DNA of 64,000 nucleotides, taken from Desulfomicrobium baculatum DSM 4028 (GTDB lineage Bacteria > Desulfobacterota > Desulfovibrionia > Desulfovibrionales > Desulfomicrobiaceae). Below, piece after piece: positions 7,853 to 16,247 of this stretch (positions within the stretch are counted from its first letter, which is position 1; the number at the start of each line of letters is the position of its first letter). The DNA lies in contig NC_013173.1 in the NCBI RefSeq assembly GCF_000023225.1, positions 1,552,501 to 1,616,500 of the forward strand. The letters run 5' to 3'. Below the pieces are notes generated by a model. That model had not been told where the DNA came from. It made no database searches and saw only the letters and a list, made by a program, of their open reading frames with translations. The translations under genes and the position numbers were made by a program.

Positions 7853-9127
7853 ATGACTTCAGTTATAATTCCCCGATCGGAACATTCTGTTTCCCGCCAA
7901 AACATCCATCCCGATGCGCTCAAGGTCATGTACCGTCTGGTGCGCAAGGGTTTTACCGCCTATCTGGTGGGCGGCGGTGTTCGCGACCTGCTGCTTGGAC
8001 GCACGCCCAAGGATTTTGACGTCAGCACCAACGCAACGCCAAGCCAGATCAAGAAGATCTTCCAGAACTACTTTTTGATCGGACGACGGTTCCGCCTGGC
8101 TCACATCCGATTCGACGATCACGTCATCGAAACCTCGACCTTTCGGCGCTGTCCGGACCAGGAAGAGGAGAACGGCGATGAAGATTTGTACATGCTGCGC
8201 GACAACTGTTACGGCACGCCCGAGGAAGACGCCCTGCGCCGTGATTTCACCATCAACGGCCTGTTCTACGAGGTCGAGCGCTTCTCCATCATCGACCACG
8301 TCGGGGGCCTCTCCGACATAGAGAACCGCCTTATCCGCTGCATCGGCGACCCGAACATCCGCTTCCGGGAAGACCCGGTGCGCATGATCCGGGCCGTGCG
8401 TTTCGCCGCGCGACTTGATTTTCATATCGAGCCCGCGACCTACAACGCCATCATGCGCCACCACGAGGAAATCCTCAAAGCCTCGCCGCCCCGTGTTTTC
8501 GAGGAACTGCAGAAGCTTTTCGCCTACGGCTCCGGGGAAAAAGCCGTCCGCCTGCTCTACAAGACCGGGCTGCTGCACAACCTGTTGCCCGAGATTGCGG
8601 ACTTTCTCGATCACGATCACGGACAGGATTCGATCCTGTGGACGTGGCTTGAGCATCTGGACCGCCGTATCAGAACCGTGGGCAAGGTCGAGCCGGTGCT
8701 GGTTTTCGCCGCCCTTTTTTCCGCGCCGGTGCGGCATATCGCGGCCCGATACGAGGCCGACGGCGAGCGGGTGGTCTACAACGCCATGCTTGAGGATCTT
8801 TTGCAGCCCATCTGCGTGCGCATGAGCATGCCCAAATGGATGTGTTCACGCATGATTCAGATCATGGCCAATCAGACCCGTTTCGAGCCGGACAAGAAAA
8901 AGCGTTTTTCCAAGCGCGGCTTCGTGGCCCACGAGTGCTTTCCCGAAACCCTGGCCCTTTATCAGCTCGGTCTGCTGGTCAGCGGGGCGGATCTGGGACC
9001 GGCGGAAATGTGGGGCAGTCTGCGCAGCGAAATGGAAGCGGAAAACCCCCAGGTTCTGCGCACGGATCCACGGGGACAGCAGGGCCGTCCGCCGCGCAAG
9101 CGTCCGCCCCGCAGACGTCGCAGATGA
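7853..9127 (+). CDS. pcnB: PcnB-type poly(A) polymerase / tRNA nucleotidyltransferase family protein
   Basis: This class II nucleotidyltransferase of 424 residues adds nucleotides to RNA 3' ends. The head domain shows YLVGGGVRDLLLGRTPKDFD, with the GG motif and the catalytic DXD reading DFD. Downstream are the ETSTFRR and RRDFTINGL segments and the RFREDPVRMIRAVRFAARL motif typical of PolyA_pol. The very basic C-terminal tail (PPRKRPPRRRRR) is characteristic of bacterial poly(A) polymerase I rather than CCA enzyme. Without a specificity test, a CCA-adding role cannot be excluded. The stop overlaps the uvrC start as ATGA. Confidence 0.85.
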   Translation: MTSVIIPRSEHSVSRQNIHPDALKVMYRLVRKGFTAYLVGGGVRDLLLGRTPKDFDVSTNATPSQIKKIFQNYFLIGRRFRLAHIRFDDHVIETSTFRRCPDQEEENGDEDLYMLRDNCYGTPEEDALRRDFTINGLFYEVERFSIIDHVGGLSDIENRLIRCIGDPNIRFREDPVRMIRAVRFAARLDFHIEPATYNAIMRHHEEILKASPPRVFEELQKLFAYGSGEKAVRLLYKTGLLHNLLPEIADFLDHDHGQDSILWTWLEHLDRRIRTVGKVEPVLVFAALFSAPVRHIAARYEADGERVVYNAMLEDLLQPICVRMSMPKWMCSRMIQIMANQTRFEPDKKKRFSKRGFVAHECFPETLALYQLGLLVSGADLGPAEMWGSLRSEMEAENPQVLRTDPRGQQGRPPRKRPPRRRRR

Positions 9128-10941
9128 TCTCGCGTAAAATCCTGCCAAGCTTTCCCACCTGCCCGGGCGTGTATCTGATGAAGAACGCCACGGGCAGAAT
9201 CATTTATGTGGGCAAGGCCAAGCATCTGCGCCGCCGCCTGGCTTCGTATTTCCAGCCCGAGCATCGCCTCGCCCCCAAGGTGCGGGTCATGATGACCCGG
9301 GTCGAGACCATCGATTTTCTGTGCACCTCCACGGAAAAGGAAGCCTTGCTGCTTGAAGCCAGCCTGATCAAGAAGCACCGGCCCAAGTACAACATCGTCC
9401 TGCGCGACGACAAGCAGTACGTCCTTTTCTGCCTGTCCAGGAACCATCCCTTCCCGGCCCTGCGCCTGACGCGCAAGGTGCTGCGCGACGGCTCGGTCTA
9501 TTTCGGGCCCTTCACCTCGGCCCTGTCCGCCCGCGAGACCAAACGGGTCATCGACCGCCTCTTTCCCTTGCGCAAATGCCGGGACACGGTTTTTTCCAAC
9601 CGCACCCGTCCCTGCCTGCAGTACCACATCGGCCGCTGCCTGGGACCGTGCTGCCTGCCCGTGTCCGAAGAGGAGTACCGGCAGGTCGTGCGCCGGGTCG
9701 AACTTTTCCTGTCCGGAAAATCCGACGAACTCATGGCCGGCCTGCATGACCAGATGATGCGTCTGTCCGATGCCCTTGATTTCGAGGGCGCGGCCCGGCT
9801 GCGCGACAGCATCCGCGCCCTGCGCGAGACCGTGGAACGCCAGGCCGCCGTGCTCTCCGACGGGCGCGATCTGGACGTCATCGGCGTGCATGGCCATGAA
9901 AACGGCGCGGCCTTGGCCATCGTCTTTGTGCGGCAGGGCCGGATCATCGATGGGCAGGCGTTCTGGTTCGCGGACGCGGCGGTGGACACTCCGGAAGCGG
10001 AGGCCGGCCTCACGGACTCCTTTCTCATGCAGTACTACAACGCGGAGCGTTTCATCCCGGCCCGCATCATCACCGCTTTCGGCAGCCAGGATCCGGCGCT
10101 GGAAGACGCCCTGGCCGACATGCGCGGGGGCAGGGCGAGCGTGGCCAAGGCCCGCGGCGACCAGGAACGTCGGCTGGTGGACATTGCCACGGCCAACGCC
10201 AAAGCCCACGCCCTCCGCCAGCGCCGAACCATACCCACTCGGGCGGAACTGGCCGGGGTTTTGGGCGTGGAGGGGGAGGTGGAACGCATCGAGTGCGTGG
10301 ACGCCTCGCACATCCAGGGCGAAGGCATGCGCGTGGGCATGGTCGTCTTTGTCGACGGGAGGGAAGAAAAAAGCGCCTACCGCGTCTATTCGTTTCCGGA
10401 GCTTGAAGGCACTGCGGACGACTATCTGGCCCTGGCTTCTTTTGCCGCTCGCCGCGCCAAATCCGGCCCTCCCTGGCCCGATCTTCTTCTCATCGACGGC
10501 GGCAAGGGACAGCTTGGCGCCGTGGAACGCGCCATGGCCGAAAACGGGTTGTCTGCCGTCCCTTTGGCTTCCATTGCCAAGGGGGTGAGCCGCAGGGCGG
10601 GAGAGCTGGGCGATGTCATTTTCCGGCCCGGGCGCAAGAATCCCCTGAATCTGAGGCCCGGAAGCCCGGAACTGCTTTTTCTGCAGCATGTCCGCGACAC
10701 GGCCCATCGCTTCGTCATCTCCCGGCTGCGCCGTCACAAGCGCGCTGCCCAGCTTTCCTCCGACCTTGACAATCTGCCCGGAATCGGTCCCAAGACGGCC
10801 CGTCTGCTCTGGGATCATTTCGACTCCGTACAGGCCATGACCCAGGCCCGCATCGAGGATCTGGCCGCCTTGCCCGGATTCGGCCCCAAAAAGGCCGCCG
10901 CCCTGCACGCCGCGCTCAAGACTCTGCCCGGAAATGACTGA
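9124..10941 (+). CDS. uvrC: Excinuclease ABC subunit C
   Basis: UvrC makes the two incisions around a DNA lesion in nucleotide excision repair together with UvrB. The protein is 605 residues, the normal size. It begins with the GIY-YIG nuclease domain (CPGVYLMKNATGRIIYVGKA), which makes the 3' incision. The UVR motif for UvrB contact lies near residue 200-235 (DALDFEGAARLRDSI). The C-terminal endonuclease domain includes ECVDASHIQGEGMRVGMVVF and LLLIDGGKGQLGA with its catalytic Asp residues. Two helix-hairpin-helix motifs (LPGIGPKTARLL and LPGFGPKKAAAL) end the protein. The start at ATG 9124 overlaps pcnB; the frame is open upstream but within pcnB. Confidence 0.96.
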   Translation: MISRKILPSFPTCPGVYLMKNATGRIIYVGKAKHLRRRLASYFQPEHRLAPKVRVMMTRVETIDFLCTSTEKEALLLEASLIKKHRPKYNIVLRDDKQYVLFCLSRNHPFPALRLTRKVLRDGSVYFGPFTSALSARETKRVIDRLFPLRKCRDTVFSNRTRPCLQYHIGRCLGPCCLPVSEEEYRQVVRRVELFLSGKSDELMAGLHDQMMRLSDALDFEGAARLRDSIRALRETVERQAAVLSDGRDLDVIGVHGHENGAALAIVFVRQGRIIDGQAFWFADAAVDTPEAEAGLTDSFLMQYYNAERFIPARIITAFGSQDPALEDALADMRGGRASVAKARGDQERRLVDIATANAKAHALRQRRTIPTRAELAGVLGVEGEVERIECVDASHIQGEGMRVGMVVFVDGREEKSAYRVYSFPELEGTADDYLALASFAARRAKSGPPWPDLLLIDGGKGQLGAVERAMAENGLSAVPLASIAKGVSRRAGELGDVIFRPGRKNPLNLRPGSPELLFLQHVRDTAHRFVISRLRRHKRAAQLSSDLDNLPGIGPKTARLLWDHFDSVQAMTQARIEDLAALPGFGPKKAAALHAALKTLPGND

Positions 10942-11082
10942 CCGGCGCTTTTGTTTATAAAATTTCTTGCCTGCCTACCTCTTACCTCTGCATTTTTTTC
11001 ACAATGAATCTTCGCAATCAATGTTATAAAGGTATTTTTTGAGTCTTTCAGTCCGATTTATTTTGCGTAACACAGAGCCTGC

Positions 11083-11110
11083 TTGCCTGAATTCGCATTT
11101 GTGGTACAAA
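11083..11110 (+). promoter_or_regulatory. Possible sigma70-type promoter of the octaheme cytochrome operon
   Basis: TTGCCT (11083-11088) and TACAAA (11105-11110) are separated by 16 nt and lie about 55 nt before the cytochrome start. The whole 223-nt spacer after uvrC is AT-rich compared with the genes. The match to consensus is moderate and no clear FNR or CRP site was found. Confidence 0.3.
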
Positions 11111-11164
11111 ATGATCTGAAATGGATTTGTCTTGTTTTTCCACTTCAGATTTCATGGAGGGACT

Positions 11165-12790
11165 ATGAATCAGACGTTACGGAAGGCGGTCCTTTGCGGG
11201 GCTCTTGCCGTGTGCCTGGGCCCCATGGTGGCCTTTGCCGCGACAGAGGACAGCGAAGCGCCGGGCCGAGCCCTGGCGAGACAGACCGTCAAGAATGACG
11301 CCCAGAAATGGATCACCACCGATCATTCCCAACATCCGATTCTCAAACAACAATTCAGTTCGCCTGAAGAAGTGACCAAGGCTTGCCTGACGTGCCATAA
11401 TCAGGCCGCCATGCAGCTGCACAAGACCATCCACTGGACCTGGAAGGACCCGGCCGACCCCAGCGGGGAAACAGGCAAGGGCGGCCTGTCCGTCAACAAT
11501 TTCTGCATCAGCGTGGGCTCCAACGAACCCCGCTGCACCTCATGCCACATCGGTTACGGCTGGAAGGACAAGAACTTCGATTTCAGCAAGGCCGAAAAGG
11601 TGGACTGTCTGGTCTGTCACGAACAGACCGGCACATACGAGAAATTCCCGACCAAGTCCGGTTACCCCGTGACCAACGCAACCATGTTCGAGGGCAAGAT
11701 AGAATTCCTGCCCCCGGACTATAACGCGGTGGCGCAGTCGGTGGGGCGTCCGGGGCGCGACAACTGCGGCACCTGTCACTTCTACGGAGGCGGTGGCGAC
11801 GCGGTCAAACACGGCGACCTGGACTCGTCCATGGCCATGCCAAGCAAGCAGCTCGACGTGCACATGGGCACGGACGGACAGAATTTCGATTGCAGCCGCT
11901 GTCACACCACAAACGCCCACAATATCGCCGGGCGCATCTACGCCACTCCGGCTTCCACGGAGCGCAAGAGCCTGCTGGAGGACGACCTGACGCCCAAGAT
12001 CATGTGCGAATCCTGCCACGGCGCGCAGCCGCACAAAACCAACCAGAAAGCCAACGATCACACCGACAAGGTCTCCTGTCAGGCGTGTCACATCCCGACC
12101 TATGCCCGCATCAATGCGACCAAGATGCACTGGGACTGGTCCACGGCCGGGGACAAGAAGCGCGAGGTGAAGAAGGACGAGTTCGGCAAGGCGGACTACG
12201 ACGCCAAGAAGGGCTCGTTCGTATGGCAGAAAAACGTCGTTCCTCGCTACGAGTGGTTCAACGGCTCCATCCGGGGCACCACGGCCAAGGACGTTATCGA
12301 CCCGTCCTCGACGGTACGCGTTTCCTGGCCCATCGGAGGCATTGGCGACCCCAATTCGCGCATCTTCCCCTTCAAGGTGCACACCGGCAAGACCCCGTAC
12401 GACAAGGTCAACAAGACTATGGTCATTCCCAAGCTCTTTGGCCCCAAAGGATCGGGCGCGTACTGGGCCGAGTTCGACTGGAACAAGGCCATCGCGATCG
12501 GGCAGGAGTACAACGGGCTGCCCTACAGCGGCGAGTATGATTTCGTGGACACGGAATACGTCTTCCCCATCACCCACATGGTCGCGCCCAAGGAACAGGC
12601 CGTGGCCTGCGTGGAATGTCATGCCAAGGGCGGTCGGCTCGACCATCTGGAAGGCTTTTACATGCCCGGCCGTGATTCGGTGCAGCTCCTGAACATGGGC
12701 GGCTGGGCCATGGTCGCGGCCTCGGTTCTGGGTGTCGTCCTGCATGGGCTGGGGCGTTTTGTGAGCAGCGTCGGACGTCGCAAGGAGTGA
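11165..12790 (+). CDS. Octaheme c-type cytochrome, tetrathionate reductase (OTR) family
   Basis: The protein is 541 residues and exported: residues 1-26 form a signal peptide ending near AFAATE. Eight CXXCH haem motifs begin at Cys 74, 124, 148, 201, 243, 281, 305 and 482, matching octaheme tetrathionate-reductase-type cytochromes. Members of that family reduce tetrathionate, nitrite or hydroxylamine in vitro. A hydrophobic segment at about 511-533 probably anchors the C terminus in the membrane, leaving the haems in the periplasm. The start ATG has GGAGG 5-9 nt upstream. The next gene, a cytochrome b, begins 5 nt after the stop, so the pair probably passes electrons between the quinone pool and a periplasmic substrate. 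The physiological substrate is not known. Confidence 0.88.
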   Translation: MNQTLRKAVLCGALAVCLGPMVAFAATEDSEAPGRALARQTVKNDAQKWITTDHSQHPILKQQFSSPEEVTKACLTCHNQAAMQLHKTIHWTWKDPADPSGETGKGGLSVNNFCISVGSNEPRCTSCHIGYGWKDKNFDFSKAEKVDCLVCHEQTGTYEKFPTKSGYPVTNATMFEGKIEFLPPDYNAVAQSVGRPGRDNCGTCHFYGGGGDAVKHGDLDSSMAMPSKQLDVHMGTDGQNFDCSRCHTTNAHNIAGRIYATPASTERKSLLEDDLTPKIMCESCHGAQPHKTNQKANDHTDKVSCQACHIPTYARINATKMHWDWSTAGDKKREVKKDEFGKADYDAKKGSFVWQKNVVPRYEWFNGSIRGTTAKDVIDPSSTVRVSWPIGGIGDPNSRIFPFKVHTGKTPYDKVNKTMVIPKLFGPKGSGAYWAEFDWNKAIAIGQEYNGLPYSGEYDFVDTEYVFPITHMVAPKEQAVACVECHAKGGRLDHLEGFYMPGRDSVQLLNMGGWAMVAASVLGVVLHGLGRFVSSVGRRKE

Positions 12791-12795
12791 TTGAT

Positions 12796-13437
12796 ATGAG
12801 CACAAAAAAGAAAATCTACCTGTACACGAGGTTCGAGCGTTTCTGGCACTGGGTTCAGTCCCTGCTCATCTTCCTCTTGCTGCTGACCGGTTTCGAGGTC
12901 CATGGCACCTTCACCCTGTTCGGCTTCCAGAAGGCGGTGGAGTACCATAATTTCCTCGGCCTGACCTGGGTCATCCTCTTCATCTTCATCGTCTTCTGGG
13001 TCGTGACCACGGGTGAATGGCGGCAGTACATCCCGACCACCAAGAAGCTCTTCGAGGTCATTGGCTATTATTCCTCCGGCATTTTCAAGGGGCTGCCGCA
13101 CCCGGTCAAAAAATCCAAGGAGACCAAGCACAACCCCCTGCAGCGCCTGACCTACCTGGGCCTGACCGCGATCCTGCTGACCCTGCAGATGGGCACGGGG
13201 CTTTTGTACTACCTCTACAACGACTGGGCCATCTGGAACTGGACCTTCCTGGACCTGCGCCTCCTGGCGCTCATCCACCTGGCCTGCGCGTTTGCCATCC
13301 TGGCTTTCATCATCGTCCACGTCTACATGACCACCACCGGCCACACCCTGACCAGCCACATCTCCGCCATGTTCAGCGGCTGGGAAGAAGTGGAAGAGGG
13401 CGAAGTGGCGGAGTGGGAAGTGCAGAAGAAAAGATAG
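12796..13437 (+). CDS. Membrane cytochrome b partner of the octaheme cytochrome
   Basis: This 213-residue integral membrane protein has four predicted membrane helices (about 18-36, 52-75, 115-140 and 155-180). Candidate haem b ligands are seen in RFWHWVQ, VEYHNFLGL, LLALIHLACA and FIIVHVYMTTTGHT. This matches the cytochrome b561/thiosulfate-reductase cytochrome b group, which transfers electrons between quinol and a periplasmic c-type cytochrome. ATG 12796 is preferred over GTG 12787 because AAGGAG lies 8 nt upstream of it. It is co-transcribed with the octaheme cytochrome and is followed by strong terminator hairpins. Confidence 0.85.
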   Translation: MSTKKKIYLYTRFERFWHWVQSLLIFLLLLTGFEVHGTFTLFGFQKAVEYHNFLGLTWVILFIFIVFWVVTTGEWRQYIPTTKKLFEVIGYYSSGIFKGLPHPVKKSKETKHNPLQRLTYLGLTAILLTLQMGTGLLYYLYNDWAIWNWTFLDLRLLALIHLACAFAILAFIIVHVYMTTTGHTLTSHISAMFSGWEEVEEGEVAEWEVQKKR

Positions 13438-13453
13438 AATCCTCCCTCCCAAC

Positions 13454-13500
13454 GCAAAACCGCGGTCGGCCGGGTGGCTGGCCGCGGTTTTGCACCTTTT
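13454..13500 (+). terminator. Intrinsic terminator after the cytochrome operon
   Basis: A 12-bp perfect stem (GCAAAACCGCGG with CCGCGGTTTTGC) plus inner pairing is followed by ACCTTTTTGG. It lies 17 nt after the cytochrome b stop. Confidence 0.8.
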
Positions 13501-13533
13501 TGGTTTTCGAAGCTTCTGACCGACCCCGAATGT

Positions 13534-13573
13534 AAAAGCCGCGACCTGTGATGGAACAGATTGCGGCTTTTTG
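13534..13573 (+). terminator. Second hairpin terminator
   Basis: AAAAGCCGC at 13534-13542 pairs with GCGGCTTTT at 13563-13571, with an inner CTGT/ACAG pairing, and a T-run completes it. The symmetric A/T flanks suggest it can work in both directions, serving both the cytochrome operon and the LysE-type gene on the minus strand. Confidence 0.65.
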
Positions 13574-13606
13574 TGGTGCTTAGAAAAATTCAAGATTCAA
13601 GACCCC
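13571..13606. repeat. Direct repeat, copy 1, flanking the LysE-type gene
   Basis: The core AAAATTCAAGATT, preceded by GGTGCTTAG-like sequence, is repeated in the same orientation at 14541-14580. The two copies are about 75-80 percent identical over 35 nt. Confidence 0.6.
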
Positions 13607-13633
13607 AGCCCCTTGAACCCTGCTCCGCCGATT

Positions 13634-14257
13634 TCACGTCCGCCGTATGGCAGCGGTCAAAACCCCCGCGCCGATCAGGGCAGAGCCACCTGCCCAGTTG
13701 ACCATCTTCATGATCCGGGGATTCGTCACTGCGTATCGCGCCCTGGCCGCCAGAAGCGCGTACAAAGTGGCGTTGACTACCGCCAGGATCACAAAGGTCG
13801 ATCCAAGGATGAGGACTTGAGCCATGACCGGTTCGGCGTGATTGATGAACTGAGGCATGAAGGCGCAGAAAAAGGCAATAGACTTGGGATTGGTAGCCGT
13901 AACCGCAAATGCACGGAACACGCTGGCCCCGCGCGATACAGAAGCAACACGCGGCAAGTCCTTGCCCGACACGGGGTTGGTTCGAAAGGTCTTTACGCCC
14001 AAGTAGACGAGATAGAACGCACCTACCCACTTGAGCACAGTGAACAGCGTGGCCGAGGTGGCAAGCAATGCGCCAAGCCCGGCCATGGACGCAATCATTG
14101 CCACGGTGTCGCCAAGACCGACGCCCAGGGCTAGCGGCAGGGCTAAGCGTTTGCCTTGGGTCAGCGAACAACTCACCACCAACATGATAGTCGGTCCAGG
14201 AATGACCAAGACTACTATGGTGGCCAAGAGAAAGGCGAGATAGGTATCAGGGCTCAT
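13634..14257 (-). CDS. LysE/RhtB family amino-acid exporter
   Basis: This 207-residue membrane protein has the RhtB/LysE pattern: a first helix LAFLLATIVVLVIPGPTIML with the diagnostic PGP, then GVGLGDTVAMIASMAGLGAL, a central KWVGAFYLVYLGVKTF, and two to three C-terminal helices. Family members export amino acids or related small molecules. Start ATG 14257 is preferred over 14263 because GGAG is 6 nt upstream. It is monocistronic, convergent with the cytochrome operon, and lies between two copies of a direct repeat, which may mark an insertion. The substrate cannot be predicted. Confidence 0.85.
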   Translation of the reverse strand: MSPDTYLAFLLATIVVLVIPGPTIMLVVSCSLTQGKRLALPLALGVGLGDTVAMIASMAGLGALLATSATLFTVLKWVGAFYLVYLGVKTFRTNPVSGKDLPRVASVSRGASVFRAFAVTATNPKSIAFFCAFMPQFINHAEPVMAQVLILGSTFVILAVVNATLYALLAARARYAVTNPRIMKMVNWAGGSALIGAGVLTAAIRRT

Positions 14258-14263
14258 GAACAT

Positions 14264-14540
14264 CTCCGAGGAGTAGCGTATGTAGGTATCGGAAGGTCTT
14301 GGAGAAAGGGCAGAATGTCAAGATGGAGCCGGGCCAGTGCGACAACGCGTGGAGTAGCATCCAATTGGACCGGACGTTATAGGTTCTCATTTTCAACAGT
14401 CTAACAGGCTGTCCATCTAGTTTGGTAATTCTGCATCATTCTGGCTCTGCCTGCGGATGGATTACGATCTCGAAATAGCCGCAGACAGACAGCTTCCGAG
14501 GATTTGTAAAGAGGTCAAGCAGATGACTGTGGCTTGAAGT
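14264..14540. other. Spacer without recognisable gene
   Basis: This stretch upstream of the LysE-type gene has no convincing ORF. Its composition is less GC-rich than the flanks. It presumably contains the promoter of the exporter gene on the minus strand; I could not pick a clear promoter. Confidence 0.5.
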
Positions 14541-14580
14541 GTGGGTTGCTTAGGAAAATTCAAGATTAAAGATCTGACCA
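14541..14580. repeat. Direct repeat, copy 2, flanking the LysE-type gene
   Basis: This copy has GGTTGCTTAGGAAAATTC followed by AAGATTAAAGATCTGACC and corresponds to copy 1 at 13571-13606 in the same orientation. The AAGATCTGACC form resembles common short intergenic repeats. Confidence 0.6.
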
Positions 14581-14597
14581 CCCGGCCCCGCGAGAAG

Positions 14598-14630
14598 GAC
14601 GACCCGGCTTCTGCTTCCAGCCGGGTCGTC
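14598..14630 (-). terminator. Hairpin after the ECF-type operon
   Basis: A perfect 11-bp stem GACGACCCGGC/GCCGGGTCGTC with an 11-nt loop lies 20 nt beyond the S-component stop. There is no long T-run on either strand, so it may be a weak terminator or an RNA-stabilising hairpin. Confidence 0.5.
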
Positions 14631-14650
14631 ACTGCCGAGTAATCCCATTA

Positions 14651-15148
14651 TCAGATCATTTTTGTCTTCTTGAGCGCAGTGGCCGCGAACATGCCGCCCA
14701 CTGCGCCGCCCACGGCCTGGATCAGGTTGGCCGGGATTTCGGCCACTGCGCCCTGCAGGCCGATGTTGGGCATCATGACTTCTCCGAAAAAGTAGATTCC
14801 GACCATGGCCGCTCCGCCAAGGGCGAGCACCGTGTAGCGGGCCGCCCCGGTCCTGCTTGCGGCTACGGCGGCAAGCGCGCCTTCCGCGCCCTTGGCGGCG
14901 AAGGTCAGGGGCGCGAAAACCGCGAATCCGCCCAGGATGTCGGCCAGGGCCGAACCGATGCCGCAGGCTCCGACCGCCCACAAGATGCCCTGTCTCGGAT
15001 TCATGAAGCCAAGGACCAAACCACCGAAGACCACGGCCACATCGCCCACGTTGAAATACCCACGGCTCGGCAGCGGGATGCGCACGAAGAGGGTGGTCAG
15101 GCAGGTCAGGGCCACGATGGACAGGGCGGCTATCTTGATGTTCTTCAT
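14651..15148 (-). CDS. ECF transporter S component (substrate-binding membrane protein)
   Basis: This 165-residue protein has about five to six hydrophobic helices. The central FNVGDVAVVFGGLVLGF, GIGSALADILGGFAVFAP and TFAAKGAEGAL segments follow the pattern of ECF S components of the HmpT/RibU-like type (vitamin or vitamin-precursor uptake). It is the last gene of a four-gene overlapping operon; its start overlaps the T-like gene stop by 4 nt (ATGA). The substrate is not identifiable from sequence, and no riboswitch is visible upstream of the operon. Confidence 0.72.
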   Translation of the reverse strand: MKNIKIAALSIVALTCLTTLFVRIPLPSRGYFNVGDVAVVFGGLVLGFMNPRQGILWAVGACGIGSALADILGGFAVFAPLTFAAKGAEGALAAVAASRTGAARYTVLALGGAAMVGIYFFGEVMMPNIGLQGAVAEIPANLIQAVGGAVGGMFAATALKKTKMI

Positions 15149-15741
15149 TTTTCTTTCCTCATATATCTGGTGCGGTGGTCAAACAGGGCCTGGGTCTTTT
15201 CGGCCTGGCCGTAGATGCTGATGTAGGCGGCCACGATGACCGCGCACAGACGCTGGAACCTGTGCCAACGTCGGCCGTCGAAATGCGGGGTCAGGTCCAT
15301 GAAAAAACGGTAACGGTGCAGCAGTGGGGTACATTTTTCCATCACGGCCTTCAAGACGATGGCGTTGCGTCGTCCTCCCGCGCCAAGTGGGAGATGGACG
15401 ATGTCGCGAAAGGTGATGGCTTCAAGGCCGAGCTTCACGGCCAAAAAGGAATTGGGAAAGACCAGGGCTTTTATGAGCGAATCGTGAATCCAGTCGGTGC
15501 GGCCCATGAGCCCGATCCACTGAAAGATCGCGCCGAAAAGAATCAGGGACAGCACAAAGGGCAGGATGAACCACATGGCCTGCACGGTGCCTCTCGGGCC
15601 ATTCCTCCAGACGCTGACAGCCAGGAACGCAAGCAGCAAAACGGCCTGGAGGTCCACCTGCTCATAACCGGCCCCGAAGACGAAAAACCGGAAATAGGCC
15701 CCGAGCAGCCCGAAGATGCCAAGCAGTTTCAACGTGGCCAT
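15145..15741 (-). CDS. Divergent ECF T component-like membrane protein
   Basis: This 198-residue protein has membrane helices near residues 5-22, 30-45, 55-78 and about 165-178. A hydrophilic stretch between them contains LLHRYRFFMDL, and the C terminus has DHRTRYMRK. In EcfT proteins such Arg-containing coupling helices contact the ATPases. The similarity is weak; I rely on size, topology and position between the ATPase genes and the S component. It overlaps the P-loop ATPase gene by 13 nt and the S component gene by 4 nt. Confidence 0.55.
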   Translation of the reverse strand: MATLKLLGIFGLLGAYFRFFVFGAGYEQVDLQAVLLLAFLAVSVWRNGPRGTVQAMWFILPFVLSLILFGAIFQWIGLMGRTDWIHDSLIKALVFPNSFLAVKLGLEAITFRDIVHLPLGAGGRRNAIVLKAVMEKCTPLLHRYRFFMDLTPHFDGRRWHRFQRLCAVIVAAYISIYGQAEKTQALFDHRTRYMRKEK

Positions 15742-16247
15742 AACTGTGTGAGCCTTACGTTGACGTCCGTTCCTTCCTGCCTCTCGAAGGCCAGCTCAAA
15801 ACCATGGGAAAATTCGGTGCATCGCTCACGTCGCGGCAGATGCGAGACCTGCACGACCCAGTCGAATCCGGGCAGGTTCAGAGCCTTTAGTTGCTCAGTG
15901 CTCACGTATTTGTCGAACTCGTCAAGAATGATGGTGTCCCGGCACCCGCTGGTTCTGACCCAGGCCACGGCCATGTCCGCCAAAGAATCAGGGACATCGT
16001 GTCCGAGCAGGGCCAGGGTGGTGCGGATGGTGTTCTGTTGCAGCTCCATGTCCTGGGCCAGATAGAGCAGGCTGTGCTTTTTGCGCAGGCTGGGAATGAG
16101 AACATGTTCCAGAAAGGTGCTCTTGCCCGCGCCGTTGTCCCCGCTCAGATACAGGCAGCTGTGCCTCGGCAATTCAAGGGCGCGGTCAAGGACGAAGTTC
16201 AGTCCGGCCTGCGCGACGGGATAGGTCCGAGCAGCGAGTTCAAACAT
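15729..16247 (-). CDS. ABC-type ATPase half with Walker A/B but no signature motif
   Basis: This 172-residue protein carries a clear Walker A (GDNGAGKST, residues 36-44), a Q-loop-like LAQDMELQQNTI (Gln65), Walker B DTIILDE (Asp109, Glu110) and an H-loop His136 in VVQVSH. The region between the Q-loop and Walker B (about 82-103) is short and has no LSGGQ-type signature. The length is well under the 230-280 residues usual for ECF ATPases. The partner gene just upstream (16240-16641) has exactly the missing signature. I infer that the two subunits form one composite ATP site in an ECF transporter. It overlaps that gene by 8 nt. Confidence 0.72.
   Translation of the reverse strand: MFELAARTYPVAQAGLNFVLDRALELPRHSCLYLSGDNGAGKSTFLEHVLIPSLRKKHSLLYLAQDMELQQNTIRTTLALLGHDVPDSLADMAVAWVRTSGCRDTIILDEFDKYVSTEQLKALNLPGFDWVVQVSHLPRRERCTEFSHGFELAFERQEGTDVNVRLTQLWPR

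Noticed and set aside
8962-10908. Long minus-strand open frame (over 600 codons) across uvrC
   Set aside because: It is antisense to a well-supported uvrC with full domain content; high GC content leaves long shadow frames.
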